Assembly (NCBI GenBank): GCA_017965425.1 | Contig: JAGCPY010000089.1 | Location: forward strand, 58,001-122,000 | Reading direction: 5' to 3' | Origin: Bacteroidaceae bacterium | GTDB lineage: Bacteria > Bacteroidota > Bacteroidia > Bacteroidales > Bacteroidaceae | Length of the DNA: 64,000 bases | Part shown: piece after piece, positions 52,086 to 60,565 of the stretch | Layout of the letters: each line of letters begins with the position of its first letter | Position numbering within the stretch: the stretch's first letter is position 1 | The notes under the pieces: generated by a model | Told to the model about the DNA's origin: nothing | The model's database searches: none | Seen by the model: only the letters and a program-made list of their open reading frames with translations | Position numbers and translations under genes: made by a program

Positions 52086-54839
52086 TTAATTTTTTAACGC
52101 TGCAAGGGCTGCTTGTTCGTGAAGTCGTAGCTTTTCGTCGCTCTGAGCCATCTTTTGGAGGATGTTTCGCCGCTGTTGCTCCAGTTCTTGAATCTGTTGT
52201 TGGATGACTGCTTGTTCGTTCTCGCCACCTTCAGTGGAAGCAAGCGAACCTTCGGCTTGCAACGCAATGACCTGTGCCCGCAAGTAATCGACACGGGCTT
52301 GGGTGACAGCCTGTTTCAACGTCGTTTCGCGGACGTCCTCACGAACAGGTCCCCAGTCTTTGCGCTGGTCGAGTACACGTTCCAGCTCGGCAAACTGCAC
52401 GGGTGGGTGGCTGGCATTGTACTGCCGCATCCACACATCCAGCTCTCGTCGTTCTTCAGCCATGTGTTCCTCGGCCAGATGCATACTCTCGGCGAGGCTT
52501 TTCAGTTCGGCTTCCACGGTGAGGCTTTCTTTCAAATTCTCCAGATAGTCGTTTTCGGTATTCCTCGTCTGTGCCTGTTGCTGTTCCAGCGAGTTGCGGC
52601 CTTGATGGTACTTCGTGGTCCCGTCTGTCGAAGGCAGCATTTTCTCCAAAGTATTTCGAGACTTCGACACCTGTTCCTCGGCTTTCGCGCGATGAGTTTC
52701 GATGAGGGAGATGTCTGCATTTGTCTGTTCGAGCCACTTTTTCAGCAAGTCGGTCCGTGCATCAAGTGTTTGCACGGCGCCCTCGTGCCGAATAATGTCA
52801 TTCCCCAGAGACTCCCATTGCTCCATCATCTCCTGAATCTGGAACTTCATACTTTCTGACGAGGTCTTCCATTTGTTATACCATTCTGGAATAGTGATGA
52901 GATGTTCAAGAGCTTCGTATCTTCGGCTGTAGTCCTGGGTGGCCGAGCGTTGTTGCTGGGCGAGCCGTTCCACCCGTCCGGCCATGACCTGACAAGCCGT
53001 GTTGACTTCGTTCAGGCGGACGGCCAGTTCAGCTGCCTGATGCTGCAGTTTCTGAATCTCTGAGCCGATGCGGGAAATGGCATCGAGGTGGAAAGTAAAG
53101 GCGTTGAGGTCTTTTTCGGCTTGCTCAGCATCCACCGATGTCTTTTCAATCAGTTGGCGGAGCATGGTCGAACGTGCTTCCCTGTTTGTGGAGGGGGAAC
53201 AATCGATGAACGAACGGTCGAGGATGCTGAAGGTCTGCCACTCGTCCGTGTCTCTCTTTTGCCGTTCTTCCAGTGAAGCGAGGTTGCCTGTTTCCACTTC
53301 CAACTTGGCCTGGATGGCTGTCAGTTCTTCTTTCCACTCTTCGAGCTGTCGCCGTTTGCCTGTGAGGTCAACTTCCATGATCTCACAATCTGCCCGGAGG
53401 CTGGATATGAGCGCATTCTGTTCGCCTGTTGTCTCGCTGTGCCAGGGGTGATGAGTGGCACCGCACACCGTGCACGGAACGCCTTCTTCGAGGTCGCCGC
53501 GCAGCTCGATGACGTTTTGGCTCTTGGACAACGTCCAGTGATAGGTCTTCTGTTCCAGTTGACGGCTGAGCTGCCTCACTTCTTGCCCCAGGTTGTCGAT
53601 GCTGCGGTTCAGATGGTCTGCCCGCAAACGCAGTTGGGTGATGATTTGTTCCTTTTGTTCGATGTAGTCGTATCCGGCAGCTATGCTTCGCCAGAGCGAA
53701 ACGCCCGTTTCCAGCATGAGACGGCGCGATCTCAGTTCCAAGGCACGTCGTTGAAGCGTGTAGCTGTCCTGTCCGGCGATACTGCGTCGGTGGGCGTCGG
53801 CTTCCTCCTGCTTGGCTTTGATGCTGGTGTCGAGGCTCTGGCTGTCACGGAACAGCCGTCCCAGCTGTTCATTGCGTTCGTTTTGGCTGCGGGTGGCTTG
53901 ATGGAGTTCCGTGGTCACCGTGTCACGCCACTCAGCCGCTTTGGCCAGTTCGTCCAGTTCCACCTGAACGGCATCGCCACGCTCGATCATCGCGCGGTGT
54001 GCCTCCAACGTCTGTTTCTTCTGACGCTTGGACGCCAGCTCCGTCTGCTGTGTCGCCATCAGCATTTCCACCTCCTCCAGTTGTTTCAAGAACCTTTTCT
54101 TCCGTTCCGTCAGCTGTTGCAACATTTCCTCGAATGTCTTCCTTTGTGCTTCGCCGTCGGTGATGATGGTTCCCAACCGCTGAGCCTCGGTCATCGTGAG
54201 TGCCAGCTGGTGCATGTTGGCAATTGCTTCGTCGGTTTTTGTCCGTTCAAAGACCAGCTGTTTCTCGGCCTCTGACAGTTTCCGCTGTTGTTCGTCGGTC
54301 TTGATGGTCAGCCGGGATTGACGGACACGGTCGTCGGCAATGGTTTGTTCGTAGGTATGTATGCGTTGGAAGAGGCTGTTGATGGCCTCGAAAGTTTCAA
54401 AACGTTCCAGTTCTTGCTGTTCGCGTAAGAGCGATGCCTGCCGCTTGTTGATGTCGTAGAGCTGACGCCGTTGAGCATCCAGCTCCGTGTTCAACTCCAC
54501 GAACTTGCGCGTGCGTTCCTGTTGTTTTTTTAAGCGTGCGATGGAATCCTCCGTAAAATCGAGCCGTGTCTGGCACAGGCGCAGTCCTTCGCGAGTTTTC
54601 TGCAGCGTGGCGTCGTCCAGCCGGTGTTCGTTGATGCGTGCACGTGAAATCTCACGCTGAAGAAGTGAGCGCAGCCACGCCTTCATCGCCTCTGGCATCG
54701 GATTTCCGAACTGTTCCAGCCACCATTGACGTGTCGCCTCTTCGGCTGTGAGCGAAGCTGGGGCAGGGGAGGGCGAGTCAGGATCGATGTCCGCACGTAA
54801 AACATCGTCCTGCAAGTGATATGAATCTTGTTCTGTCAT
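52086..54839 (-). CDS. Giant coiled-coil protein with Rad50/SbcC-type zinc hook, no ATPase domains
   Basis: 917 residues, nearly all coiled coil (about 75-910) rich in Gln, Glu, Arg and Leu. At the exact middle, EEGVPCTVCGATHHPW carries CxxC (Cys456, Cys459), the zinc-hook signature of SbcC/Rad50. Neither end has Walker A, Q-loop, ABC signature or Walker B; the N-terminus begins MTEQDSYHLQDDVLRADIDP and continues with a small helical domain. No sbcD neighbour. It could be a tether or a partner of a separate ATPase. The promoter is only a near-match (TTCCTTTG, 54871-54878). Exact function unknown. Confidence 0.8.
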   Translation of the reverse strand: MTEQDSYHLQDDVLRADIDPDSPSPAPASLTAEEATRQWWLEQFGNPMPEAMKAWLRSLLQREISRARINEHRLDDATLQKTREGLRLCQTRLDFTEDSIARLKKQQERTRKFVELNTELDAQRRQLYDINKRQASLLREQQELERFETFEAINSLFQRIHTYEQTIADDRVRQSRLTIKTDEQQRKLSEAEKQLVFERTKTDEAIANMHQLALTMTEAQRLGTIITDGEAQRKTFEEMLQQLTERKKRFLKQLEEVEMLMATQQTELASKRQKKQTLEAHRAMIERGDAVQVELDELAKAAEWRDTVTTELHQATRSQNERNEQLGRLFRDSQSLDTSIKAKQEEADAHRRSIAGQDSYTLQRRALELRSRRLMLETGVSLWRSIAAGYDYIEQKEQIITQLRLRADHLNRSIDNLGQEVRQLSRQLEQKTYHWTLSKSQNVIELRGDLEEGVPCTVCGATHHPWHSETTGEQNALISSLRADCEIMEVDLTGKRRQLEEWKEELTAIQAKLEVETGNLASLEERQKRDTDEWQTFSILDRSFIDCSPSTNREARSTMLRQLIEKTSVDAEQAEKDLNAFTFHLDAISRIGSEIQKLQHQAAELAVRLNEVNTACQVMAGRVERLAQQQRSATQDYSRRYEALEHLITIPEWYNKWKTSSESMKFQIQEMMEQWESLGNDIIRHEGAVQTLDARTDLLKKWLEQTNADISLIETHRAKAEEQVSKSRNTLEKMLPSTDGTTKYHQGRNSLEQQQAQTRNTENDYLENLKESLTVEAELKSLAESMHLAEEHMAEERRELDVWMRQYNASHPPVQFAELERVLDQRKDWGPVREDVRETTLKQAVTQARVDYLRAQVIALQAEGSLASTEGGENEQAVIQQQIQELEQQRRNILQKMAQSDEKLRLHEQAALAALKN

Positions 54840-54942
54840 GGAAAATCACAGATGATGTTGAAAAACGGGGCAAAGGAAACAAAAAGAACAGAAAAAAGCA
54901 AAAAAAGAAAGGCAAATGTGCGGTTCATTGACGTTCTTTTGC

Positions 54943-54950
54943 TACTTTTG
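54943..54950 (+). promoter_or_regulatory. -7 promoter element of the lipoprotein/GH51 operon
   Basis: TACTTTTG, 20-32 bases before the two candidate ATGs. Confidence 0.7.
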
Positions 54951-54982
54951 CCTCCGCAATCGTCATTTGAATGTTACGCAAG

Positions 54983-55351
54983 ATGAAACGAACCCCATCT
55001 CTTTTTCCCGTAGCCCTGTTGCTCATGGCCTGCACGGGAAACGGAAAAGGCAGCACGTCTGCCGATGCCGACAGCCTCGCAGCCAGCTCGTCTTTGACCG
55101 AGGAAACTCTCAAGACAACCACCCTCGACACGCTTGATGGCTTTGTGGGTGGAGGCACGTCGATGAATGTCATCGAGTTGGTCAACTCCGAAGCGACAGA
55201 CACCGTTTATCTCGACCTCGACGATCAGACAGACCGCCAGGCCACCTTGGAAATTGGCAACGAGATTCGCGCTGTCATCTGCAAGAATGGAGACGAAATC
55301 CAGGTGGTGGCCACGTATGATGCCAATGTTTTAACCATCAATCCAGAATAA
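54983..55351 (+). CDS. Small lipoprotein of unknown function
   Basis: 122 residues from MKRTPSLFPVALLLMACTGN, a clear lipoprotein signal with lipobox LMAC. An ATG 12 bases upstream (54971) is an equal candidate. The mature protein has a Ser/Thr-rich linker and a small beta domain (IGNEIRAVICKNGDEIQVVATYDANVL). No family recognised. It precedes the GH51 gene by 7 bases. Confidence 0.7.
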   Translation: MKRTPSLFPVALLLMACTGNGKGSTSADADSLAASSSLTEETLKTTTLDTLDGFVGGGTSMNVIELVNSEATDTVYLDLDDQTDRQATLEIGNEIRAVICKNGDEIQVVATYDANVLTINPE

Positions 55352-55358
55352 AAACAAG

Positions 55359-57839
55359 ATGAAAACGAAATTCATTTCTCTTTTGGGGCTTGCTGCCCTC
55401 ATGCTTTCAGGCTCTGACGTGTTCGCCCAACCCGTTGTGGACGTGGATGCTGCCCGTCTGGGTGCTGCCGTCAGCCCTCGCCTCTATGGCATCTTCTTCG
55501 AGGAAATCAATCATGCAGGCGACGGTGGTCTCTACGCCGAACTCGTCCAGAACCGCTCCTTCGAAGATGACGACCAACAGCCAGCCCACTGGACAACCTT
55601 CGGCGGAGCTTCTGCCAGAATCATCACACATGACCTGCTGAACGACCGCCAAGCTCACGCCTTGCAGCTTGTCCTCAACGCCGCAGGCGGAGGCGTGCAG
55701 AACGATGGATATTGGGGCATCAGCGTCCGGCAACAGACGACTTATACGTTTTCGGCTTGGGTGAAGTCTGAGGCCGCTTACAAAGGAGACCTCGTCGTAT
55801 CGCTGCACGGGCAGACAGGCAAGAACATCGGGCAGGCCGTCTTCGCACTGAAACTGAAACCTGGCAAGTGGACTCAAGTCAAAGACGTGGCCGTGCGGGC
55901 TACGGGCAGTGATCCTGAAGCCCATCTCAACTTGACCTTCATGGCTCCAGGCACGCTCAGCCTCGATGTCGTCAGCCTGTTTCCGCCCACTTACAAAGGC
56001 CGCCCCAACGGTTGCCGCATTGACCTGGCAGAGTTGCTCGAAGCACTGCACCCCAAGTTCATGCGTTTCCCCGGCGGCTGCTATGTGGAGGGACAGACGA
56101 CTCCCAAGAATCAGCTCCACAACCGCTTCCAATGGAAAAACACCATTGGTCCGATCGAGGAGCGTCCCGGACATTTGAGTGTCAACTGGGGCTACAATAT
56201 CACTGACGGCTTTGGTTATCACGAGATGCTGCAACTGTCTGAAGACCTGGGCGCAGAGCCTTTGTTCGTCGTCAATGTCGGATTGGGACATGGCTGGTTG
56301 CAGCCGTATGACCAGCTCGACGAGTACATCCAGGAAGCCCTCGACGCCATTGAGTATGCCAACGGCCCCGTCACTTCCAAGTGGGGTGCCGTCCGTGCCA
56401 AGAACGGGCATCCTGAACCCTTTGGGCTGAGGTTGCTGGAAGTCGGCAATGAGAACGCCAATTTCCATTTCGACAACAATTCTGACCAGAGCGACCACTA
56501 CTTCGAACGCTACATCCAATTCTATAAGGCCATCAAGGCAAAATATCCAGACGTGGAAATCATTGGCAACGTTGAATCGTGGGGAACAGACGAACCCTCG
56601 TGGCGCAGCCAGCATCCCGTGGACATCCTCGACGAACACTACTACCGCTCGCCGTCTTGGTTCGAGAACAATTTCCACAAGTACGACAGCTACAGCCGTC
56701 AAGGGCCGAAGATCTATATCGGCGAATATGCCGTCACACAGGGATTCGGCATCAATGGCCACCTCACTGCCGCTTTGGGCGAAGCCGTTTATATGATGGG
56801 CTTGGAACGCAATTCCGACATCGTCGTCATGGGCAGCTATGCTCCTATCTTCGTCAACGAACACAACCCTGCATGGCGACCTGACATGATTCGCTTCAAC
56901 GCCAGCCAGAGCTTTGGCACGCCTTCCTATCACGTCCAGAAAGTGATGGCTGACAACGTTGGTACTCGCGTGGTTCCAGTCACGGTCAAGGATAACATGC
57001 TGGCTCCCAGTATCGGACACCGTATGGGATTCACCACTTGGGGCACCAGTGCAGAGTTCCGGCATCTGGAGGTTAAGGATGCGAAGGGGAAGGTCTTGAT
57101 AGACCGACTGGTTGCTGAGGAGGAATCCACCCAACCCCTGCCTTGGAAAGCGGGTAAAGGCGGAGCCGACTGGAAGTTCGACAATGGCGTGCTTCGGCAG
57201 AAGAGCCGCCGCGCAGAGGGTTCCGTCTTGCTCCATACTGCCGACCTCGGTGAAGAATACACAATCCGCCTCCAAGCCCGCCGCCTGGAAGGTCGAGAGG
57301 GTTTCATCATTTGCTTTGGTGCCACCGACGAGGAGAATTTGCTTTGGTGGAACCTCGGCGGTTGGGGTAACTCGCAACATGCAATCGAATACATGGCCGA
57401 CGGCGGCAAGAACACCCTGGCCGCCTGTCCCGGAAGCCTCGAAGAAGGACGCTGGTACGACGTGATGATTGAAGTGAAAGGCACTTCTGCACGTTGCTCG
57501 CTCGACGGCAAGCTTATCCACGAGTTCTCCCTGCCTGAGCGTCAGAGTCTCTACGCCAACGCCACCTTCGACGAACCGACTGGCGAACTCATCGTGAAGC
57601 TTGTCAATCCCACCAGCGTCGCGCAGACCGCACACATCAACGTCAACGGAAAGCGTTTGGCGGCCAATGGCCATGCCATCGTCCTCGCTTCGGAAAAGGG
57701 CAGCGACGAGAATACCATGCGTCAGCAGCTCAAAGTCGCTCCAGTCGATTTCCGTGTTCCTGTGGAAGCTGGTGCCAGCAACTTCGACTATCCCGCCCAG
57801 CCCTTCTCGCTCAACATTCTTCGCCTGAAGATGCAATAG
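55359..57839 (+). CDS. Alpha-L-arabinofuranosidase, GH51
   Basis: 826 residues. Signal peptide ending DVFAQ. Typical start SPRLYGIFFEEINHAGDGGLYAEL, then a CBM4-like insert (about 85-200), barrel motifs KFMRFPGGCYVEG, acid/base Glu in LEVGNENANF and nucleophile in IYIGEYAVTQGF. Residues about 590-720 form a LamG/DUF1080-like domain (WKFDNGVLRQKS, ARCSLDGKLIHEF) inserted in the C-terminal beta region. It releases arabinose from arabinoxylan or arabinan, probably in the periplasm. No SusCD genes nearby. Confidence 0.93.
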   Translation: MKTKFISLLGLAALMLSGSDVFAQPVVDVDAARLGAAVSPRLYGIFFEEINHAGDGGLYAELVQNRSFEDDDQQPAHWTTFGGASARIITHDLLNDRQAHALQLVLNAAGGGVQNDGYWGISVRQQTTYTFSAWVKSEAAYKGDLVVSLHGQTGKNIGQAVFALKLKPGKWTQVKDVAVRATGSDPEAHLNLTFMAPGTLSLDVVSLFPPTYKGRPNGCRIDLAELLEALHPKFMRFPGGCYVEGQTTPKNQLHNRFQWKNTIGPIEERPGHLSVNWGYNITDGFGYHEMLQLSEDLGAEPLFVVNVGLGHGWLQPYDQLDEYIQEALDAIEYANGPVTSKWGAVRAKNGHPEPFGLRLLEVGNENANFHFDNNSDQSDHYFERYIQFYKAIKAKYPDVEIIGNVESWGTDEPSWRSQHPVDILDEHYYRSPSWFENNFHKYDSYSRQGPKIYIGEYAVTQGFGINGHLTAALGEAVYMMGLERNSDIVVMGSYAPIFVNEHNPAWRPDMIRFNASQSFGTPSYHVQKVMADNVGTRVVPVTVKDNMLAPSIGHRMGFTTWGTSAEFRHLEVKDAKGKVLIDRLVAEEESTQPLPWKAGKGGADWKFDNGVLRQKSRRAEGSVLLHTADLGEEYTIRLQARRLEGREGFIICFGATDEENLLWWNLGGWGNSQHAIEYMADGGKNTLAACPGSLEEGRWYDVMIEVKGTSARCSLDGKLIHEFSLPERQSLYANATFDEPTGELIVKLVNPTSVAQTAHINVNGKRLAANGHAIVLASEKGSDENTMRQQLKVAPVDFRVPVEAGASNFDYPAQPFSLNILRLKMQ

Positions 57840-57860
57840 GATTCAGGAAACGTCATTGAC

Positions 57861-57912
57861 ATATACGCGTGAAGCCCGGAACGTATTGACCTTCCGGGCT
57901 TCACGCGTATAT
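57861..57912. terminator. 21-bp perfect hairpin between convergent GH51 and S9 peptidase genes
   Basis: 57861-57881 pairs perfectly with 57892-57912 around a 10-base loop. This is the longest perfect stem in the window and probably stops transcription from both sides, although there is no T-run. It overlaps the first two units of a 22-bp array. Confidence 0.7.
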
Positions 57913-57957
57913 GTTCAGGCCATGACGTGTTCACGTTCCAGCCATCACGTATGGATG
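57880..57957. repeat. 22-bp periodic repeat array, 4 units (family B, site 6)
   Basis: Units in register at 57880, 57902, 57924 and 57946. The units are more diverged than elsewhere (CACGC, GACGT, CACGT in place of AACGT) but keep the exact 22-base spacing. Confidence 0.75.
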
Positions 57958-60447
57958 TTACAAGTCTTTGTCGGGGTACATCGACTGCCACCATGTTGGG
58001 TCATCCTGCAACCAGCGTGCAAACCAAGCCCAAATGGTTTGTTGCCAACGCAGCCGTTTCGTGTAGTCGATGATGTGGTGGTCTTGATCTTTCACCAGAA
58101 CCATTGCCGTGGGTCGTCCGAGCAGCTTCAGGGCCGTGTACATCTGTATGCTCTCTCCGACGGGCACGTTATGATCTGCATCGCCGTGGACGAACAGGAG
58201 GGGCGTGTGTATTTTGTCGGCATTGAAGAGCGGGCTTTGATCGACATAGAGATCCTTGCGCGTCCAGGGGTAGCTGTTGGCCATAGACACCTCGCTGTAG
58301 GTGTAGCCCCAGTAGCCTTCACCCCAGTAGCTGGTGTGGTCGCTGATGCCTGCGTGGCTGATGGCAGCGGCAAAGAGGTCGGTCTTTGTCTGTAGATATT
58401 GTGTCATGAAGCCACCGTAGCTGGCGCCGATGCATCCAATCTTCTTGTCGTTCACCCATTGATGGTCGGCGCAGAAAGCTTTCACGGCACCGATGATGTC
58501 CTCGGCCACGCCGTCGCCGGCTGTGTTCACGTGATGTGCAGCCCACGGCTGTCCGAAGCCTGTGGCACCTCGGGGATTCACGACAAGGACGACGTAACCC
58601 AGGGCGGCGTAAGCATGTTGTGGGTAGCGGGTCTCGAAATGTCGGCTCGTGGGTGAACAGCCTCCGTAGTAATTGACAATCATGGGATAGCGTTTCGACG
58701 CATCGAAATGAGGCGGCAGATAGTAGCGGCAGCAGATGCTGTCGCCCGTGGGATTGACAAAGGTATAAGGTTCGCAGCTTCCCAGTTCCACGTTCTTGAG
58801 GGTTTCGGCGCTGAGGTCTTCGAGAAGTCGAACGGCTGCATGGCCTTTCTTCTTGCCCTCTTTACTTTCTTTCTTCAGGTCGATGGAGTAGAGTCTGTCG
58901 CTGTTCGACGCGCCCTGTCCACAAAAAGCCAGCACGGGCGCATGAGAGGCCAGCGAGAAACGCAGCACCACTTCCTCTGGTATGTCGATGCGTCGGATGT
59001 CGCCTGTCTTCGGGTTGAGGCAGAACAGTCGGATGAAGTCCTTGTCTTCTGCCGTGAAGTAGATTTGTCCGTCGGCTGTGCTCCATTCCACAGCCCCCAC
59101 GCTGGGATTGAAGTTTCGGGTCAGGGCTTTTGCCTTGCCGGAGTCGATGTCCATGAGAAAAAGTTCACCTTCGGTCATGTTGGGTGTCTGCCCTTCCCGG
59201 ACGTTTTTGCCGATGCCGCCCAATGCCTCTGGCGACCCCTGCAGCAACACCTGGCGTCCGTCGGGTGAGAAGCAGGCGTTGTTCAGGAATCCTTCTCGGC
59301 TGACCAGCGTGTCCACCGCCATCGTCTGCATGTCAATCCTGAAGACCGACACGCCTTCCGTCGGACGTGCCCCCAGCTGGCTGCTCATGGCCGAGATCAA
59401 GGCGTAGCGCCCGTCTTGACTGAGGTCGTTGAGGTAGATGCTTGAATGTCCGAAGGTGAGCGGCTGCATCAGTCCTGTCCGCAGATCATAGACGGCCAGG
59501 CGCGAGCGTGTGCGCCAACCCGGTTGTCGGTCGTCGGGATGCATGACTTCGTAAACGTCTGGTCGCTCTTTCGGTCCTTCATCCTGCAAGGTGAAGACAA
59601 GGCGGTCTTCTGTCGGGGTCATGGAGAAATAGCCTTCGGGCAGGTCGCTGGCCAGCAAGGTTTCTGCTTGGGTCACAGGGTCGATGCAGCGCAGTTCGCG
59701 TCGGCCTGTACTGTTGTCGGTAAAGTAATAACGTGCTGTGCGTGGCATCCACGTGATGCCGTCGCGGTGATCGATGCAGCGTCCGGTGGCCACTTCACGC
59801 ACCTCTGTCCGGCTCTGCGTGGCACCGCCTGGTTTTGTTTGTGAAGTCCTTACCGTCAGCCATCGTCCGTCGGGTGACAGCGAAAGGCCGCCATAGCGAC
59901 GGGCATGGAGCACATCGTCCATCGTGTAGAGGCGTTTCCGTGTGTTGCCGTTGAGGTCGTCGAGCACGATTTGTCCTGCCGCCGAAGGCTTCAACGTGAC
60001 GCGCACGGAGTCCGTGCTTGTGGCGGTCGTCAGGGCTTTGATGATGACCTCGTGGGTAGCCGGTTGAAGCTCCACCTCCTGTCCGTTCGGGGTCACTTGT
60101 CCGTCCACGTACAGCTCGTGATGTTTAAGTCCTTCCACTTGGATGTTGGCTTTGGCATAGCTCGTGTTGGTGAAACTGAAGAAAAGAAGATGCAAGGCGG
60201 CTTCACCGTCTTTTGGCAAGATGGGCAGACTGAACAGTTTGCCTTCACGGGCTCTTTCCATCCGAAGCGGCGTCTTCAGCAGTTCCGCTTCTTCAAAATG
60301 CTTCCCGTAGGCATTGGTGCTGTCCAGCAGAGCAGGAACATGAAGAGCCATCGGCCCCATGTGGCGGAAAAGGGTGACGGGCAGTTCTTGGGCAGAGGCT
60401 CCGACGCTTGTCAGAAGCAAGCCTGTCGAGAGGATAAAAGTTTTCAT
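57958..60447 (-). CDS. Secreted S9-family prolyl oligopeptidase-like peptidase
   Basis: 829 residues from MKTFILSTGLLLTSVGASAQ, a signal peptide. An N-terminal extra domain (about 25-200) precedes a beta-propeller (RYGGLSLSPDGRWL, DLSQDGRYALIS, CFSPDGRQVLL). The alpha/beta hydrolase domain carries Ser in GCIGASYGGFMTQY, Asp in VHGDADHNVPVGE and His in DQDHHIID. Likely periplasmic dipeptidyl or oligopeptidase. The ATG at 60447 is preferred because a frame start at 60519 is upstream of the promoter. Confidence 0.92.
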   Translation of the reverse strand: MKTFILSTGLLLTSVGASAQELPVTLFRHMGPMALHVPALLDSTNAYGKHFEEAELLKTPLRMERAREGKLFSLPILPKDGEAALHLLFFSFTNTSYAKANIQVEGLKHHELYVDGQVTPNGQEVELQPATHEVIIKALTTATSTDSVRVTLKPSAAGQIVLDDLNGNTRKRLYTMDDVLHARRYGGLSLSPDGRWLTVRTSQTKPGGATQSRTEVREVATGRCIDHRDGITWMPRTARYYFTDNSTGRRELRCIDPVTQAETLLASDLPEGYFSMTPTEDRLVFTLQDEGPKERPDVYEVMHPDDRQPGWRTRSRLAVYDLRTGLMQPLTFGHSSIYLNDLSQDGRYALISAMSSQLGARPTEGVSVFRIDMQTMAVDTLVSREGFLNNACFSPDGRQVLLQGSPEALGGIGKNVREGQTPNMTEGELFLMDIDSGKAKALTRNFNPSVGAVEWSTADGQIYFTAEDKDFIRLFCLNPKTGDIRRIDIPEEVVLRFSLASHAPVLAFCGQGASNSDRLYSIDLKKESKEGKKKGHAAVRLLEDLSAETLKNVELGSCEPYTFVNPTGDSICCRYYLPPHFDASKRYPMIVNYYGGCSPTSRHFETRYPQHAYAALGYVVLVVNPRGATGFGQPWAAHHVNTAGDGVAEDIIGAVKAFCADHQWVNDKKIGCIGASYGGFMTQYLQTKTDLFAAAISHAGISDHTSYWGEGYWGYTYSEVSMANSYPWTRKDLYVDQSPLFNADKIHTPLLFVHGDADHNVPVGESIQMYTALKLLGRPTAMVLVKDQDHHIIDYTKRLRWQQTIWAWFARWLQDDPTWWQSMYPDKDL

Positions 60448-60476
60448 TTTTCTTTTTGTTAGTGACATTTCGGCCA

Positions 60477-60484
60477 CAAAGATA
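60477..60484 (-). promoter_or_regulatory. -7 promoter element of the S9 peptidase gene
   Basis: TATCTTTG on the minus strand, 29 bases upstream of the ATG at 60447. Confidence 0.7.
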
Positions 60485-60547
60485 GCGAAAAAGTGACGTT
60501 TTTCTACATTTGTTCTCATTTTATTTTGTATTCCAACGCAAATACCC

Positions 60548-60555
60548 TACTTTTG
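60548..60555 (+). promoter_or_regulatory. -7 promoter element of the P-type ATPase gene
   Basis: TACTTTTG, only 10 bases before the ATG at 60566, giving a very short leader. Confidence 0.65.
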
Positions 60556-60565
60556 CCACCCATAG

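Noticed and set aside
52086-54839. A complete SbcC exonuclease subunit
   Set aside because: No Walker A, signature motif or Walker B in the translation, and no sbcD neighbour; only the hook and coils match.
55407-57836. An 809-codon open frame antisense to the GH51 gene
   Set aside because: It mirrors the arabinofuranosidase gene, encodes no recognisable domain and has no promoter. Long antisense frames arise here from codon bias. The same applies to antisense frames at 13413-15152, 15532-17094, 30550-31539 and 4650-5726.
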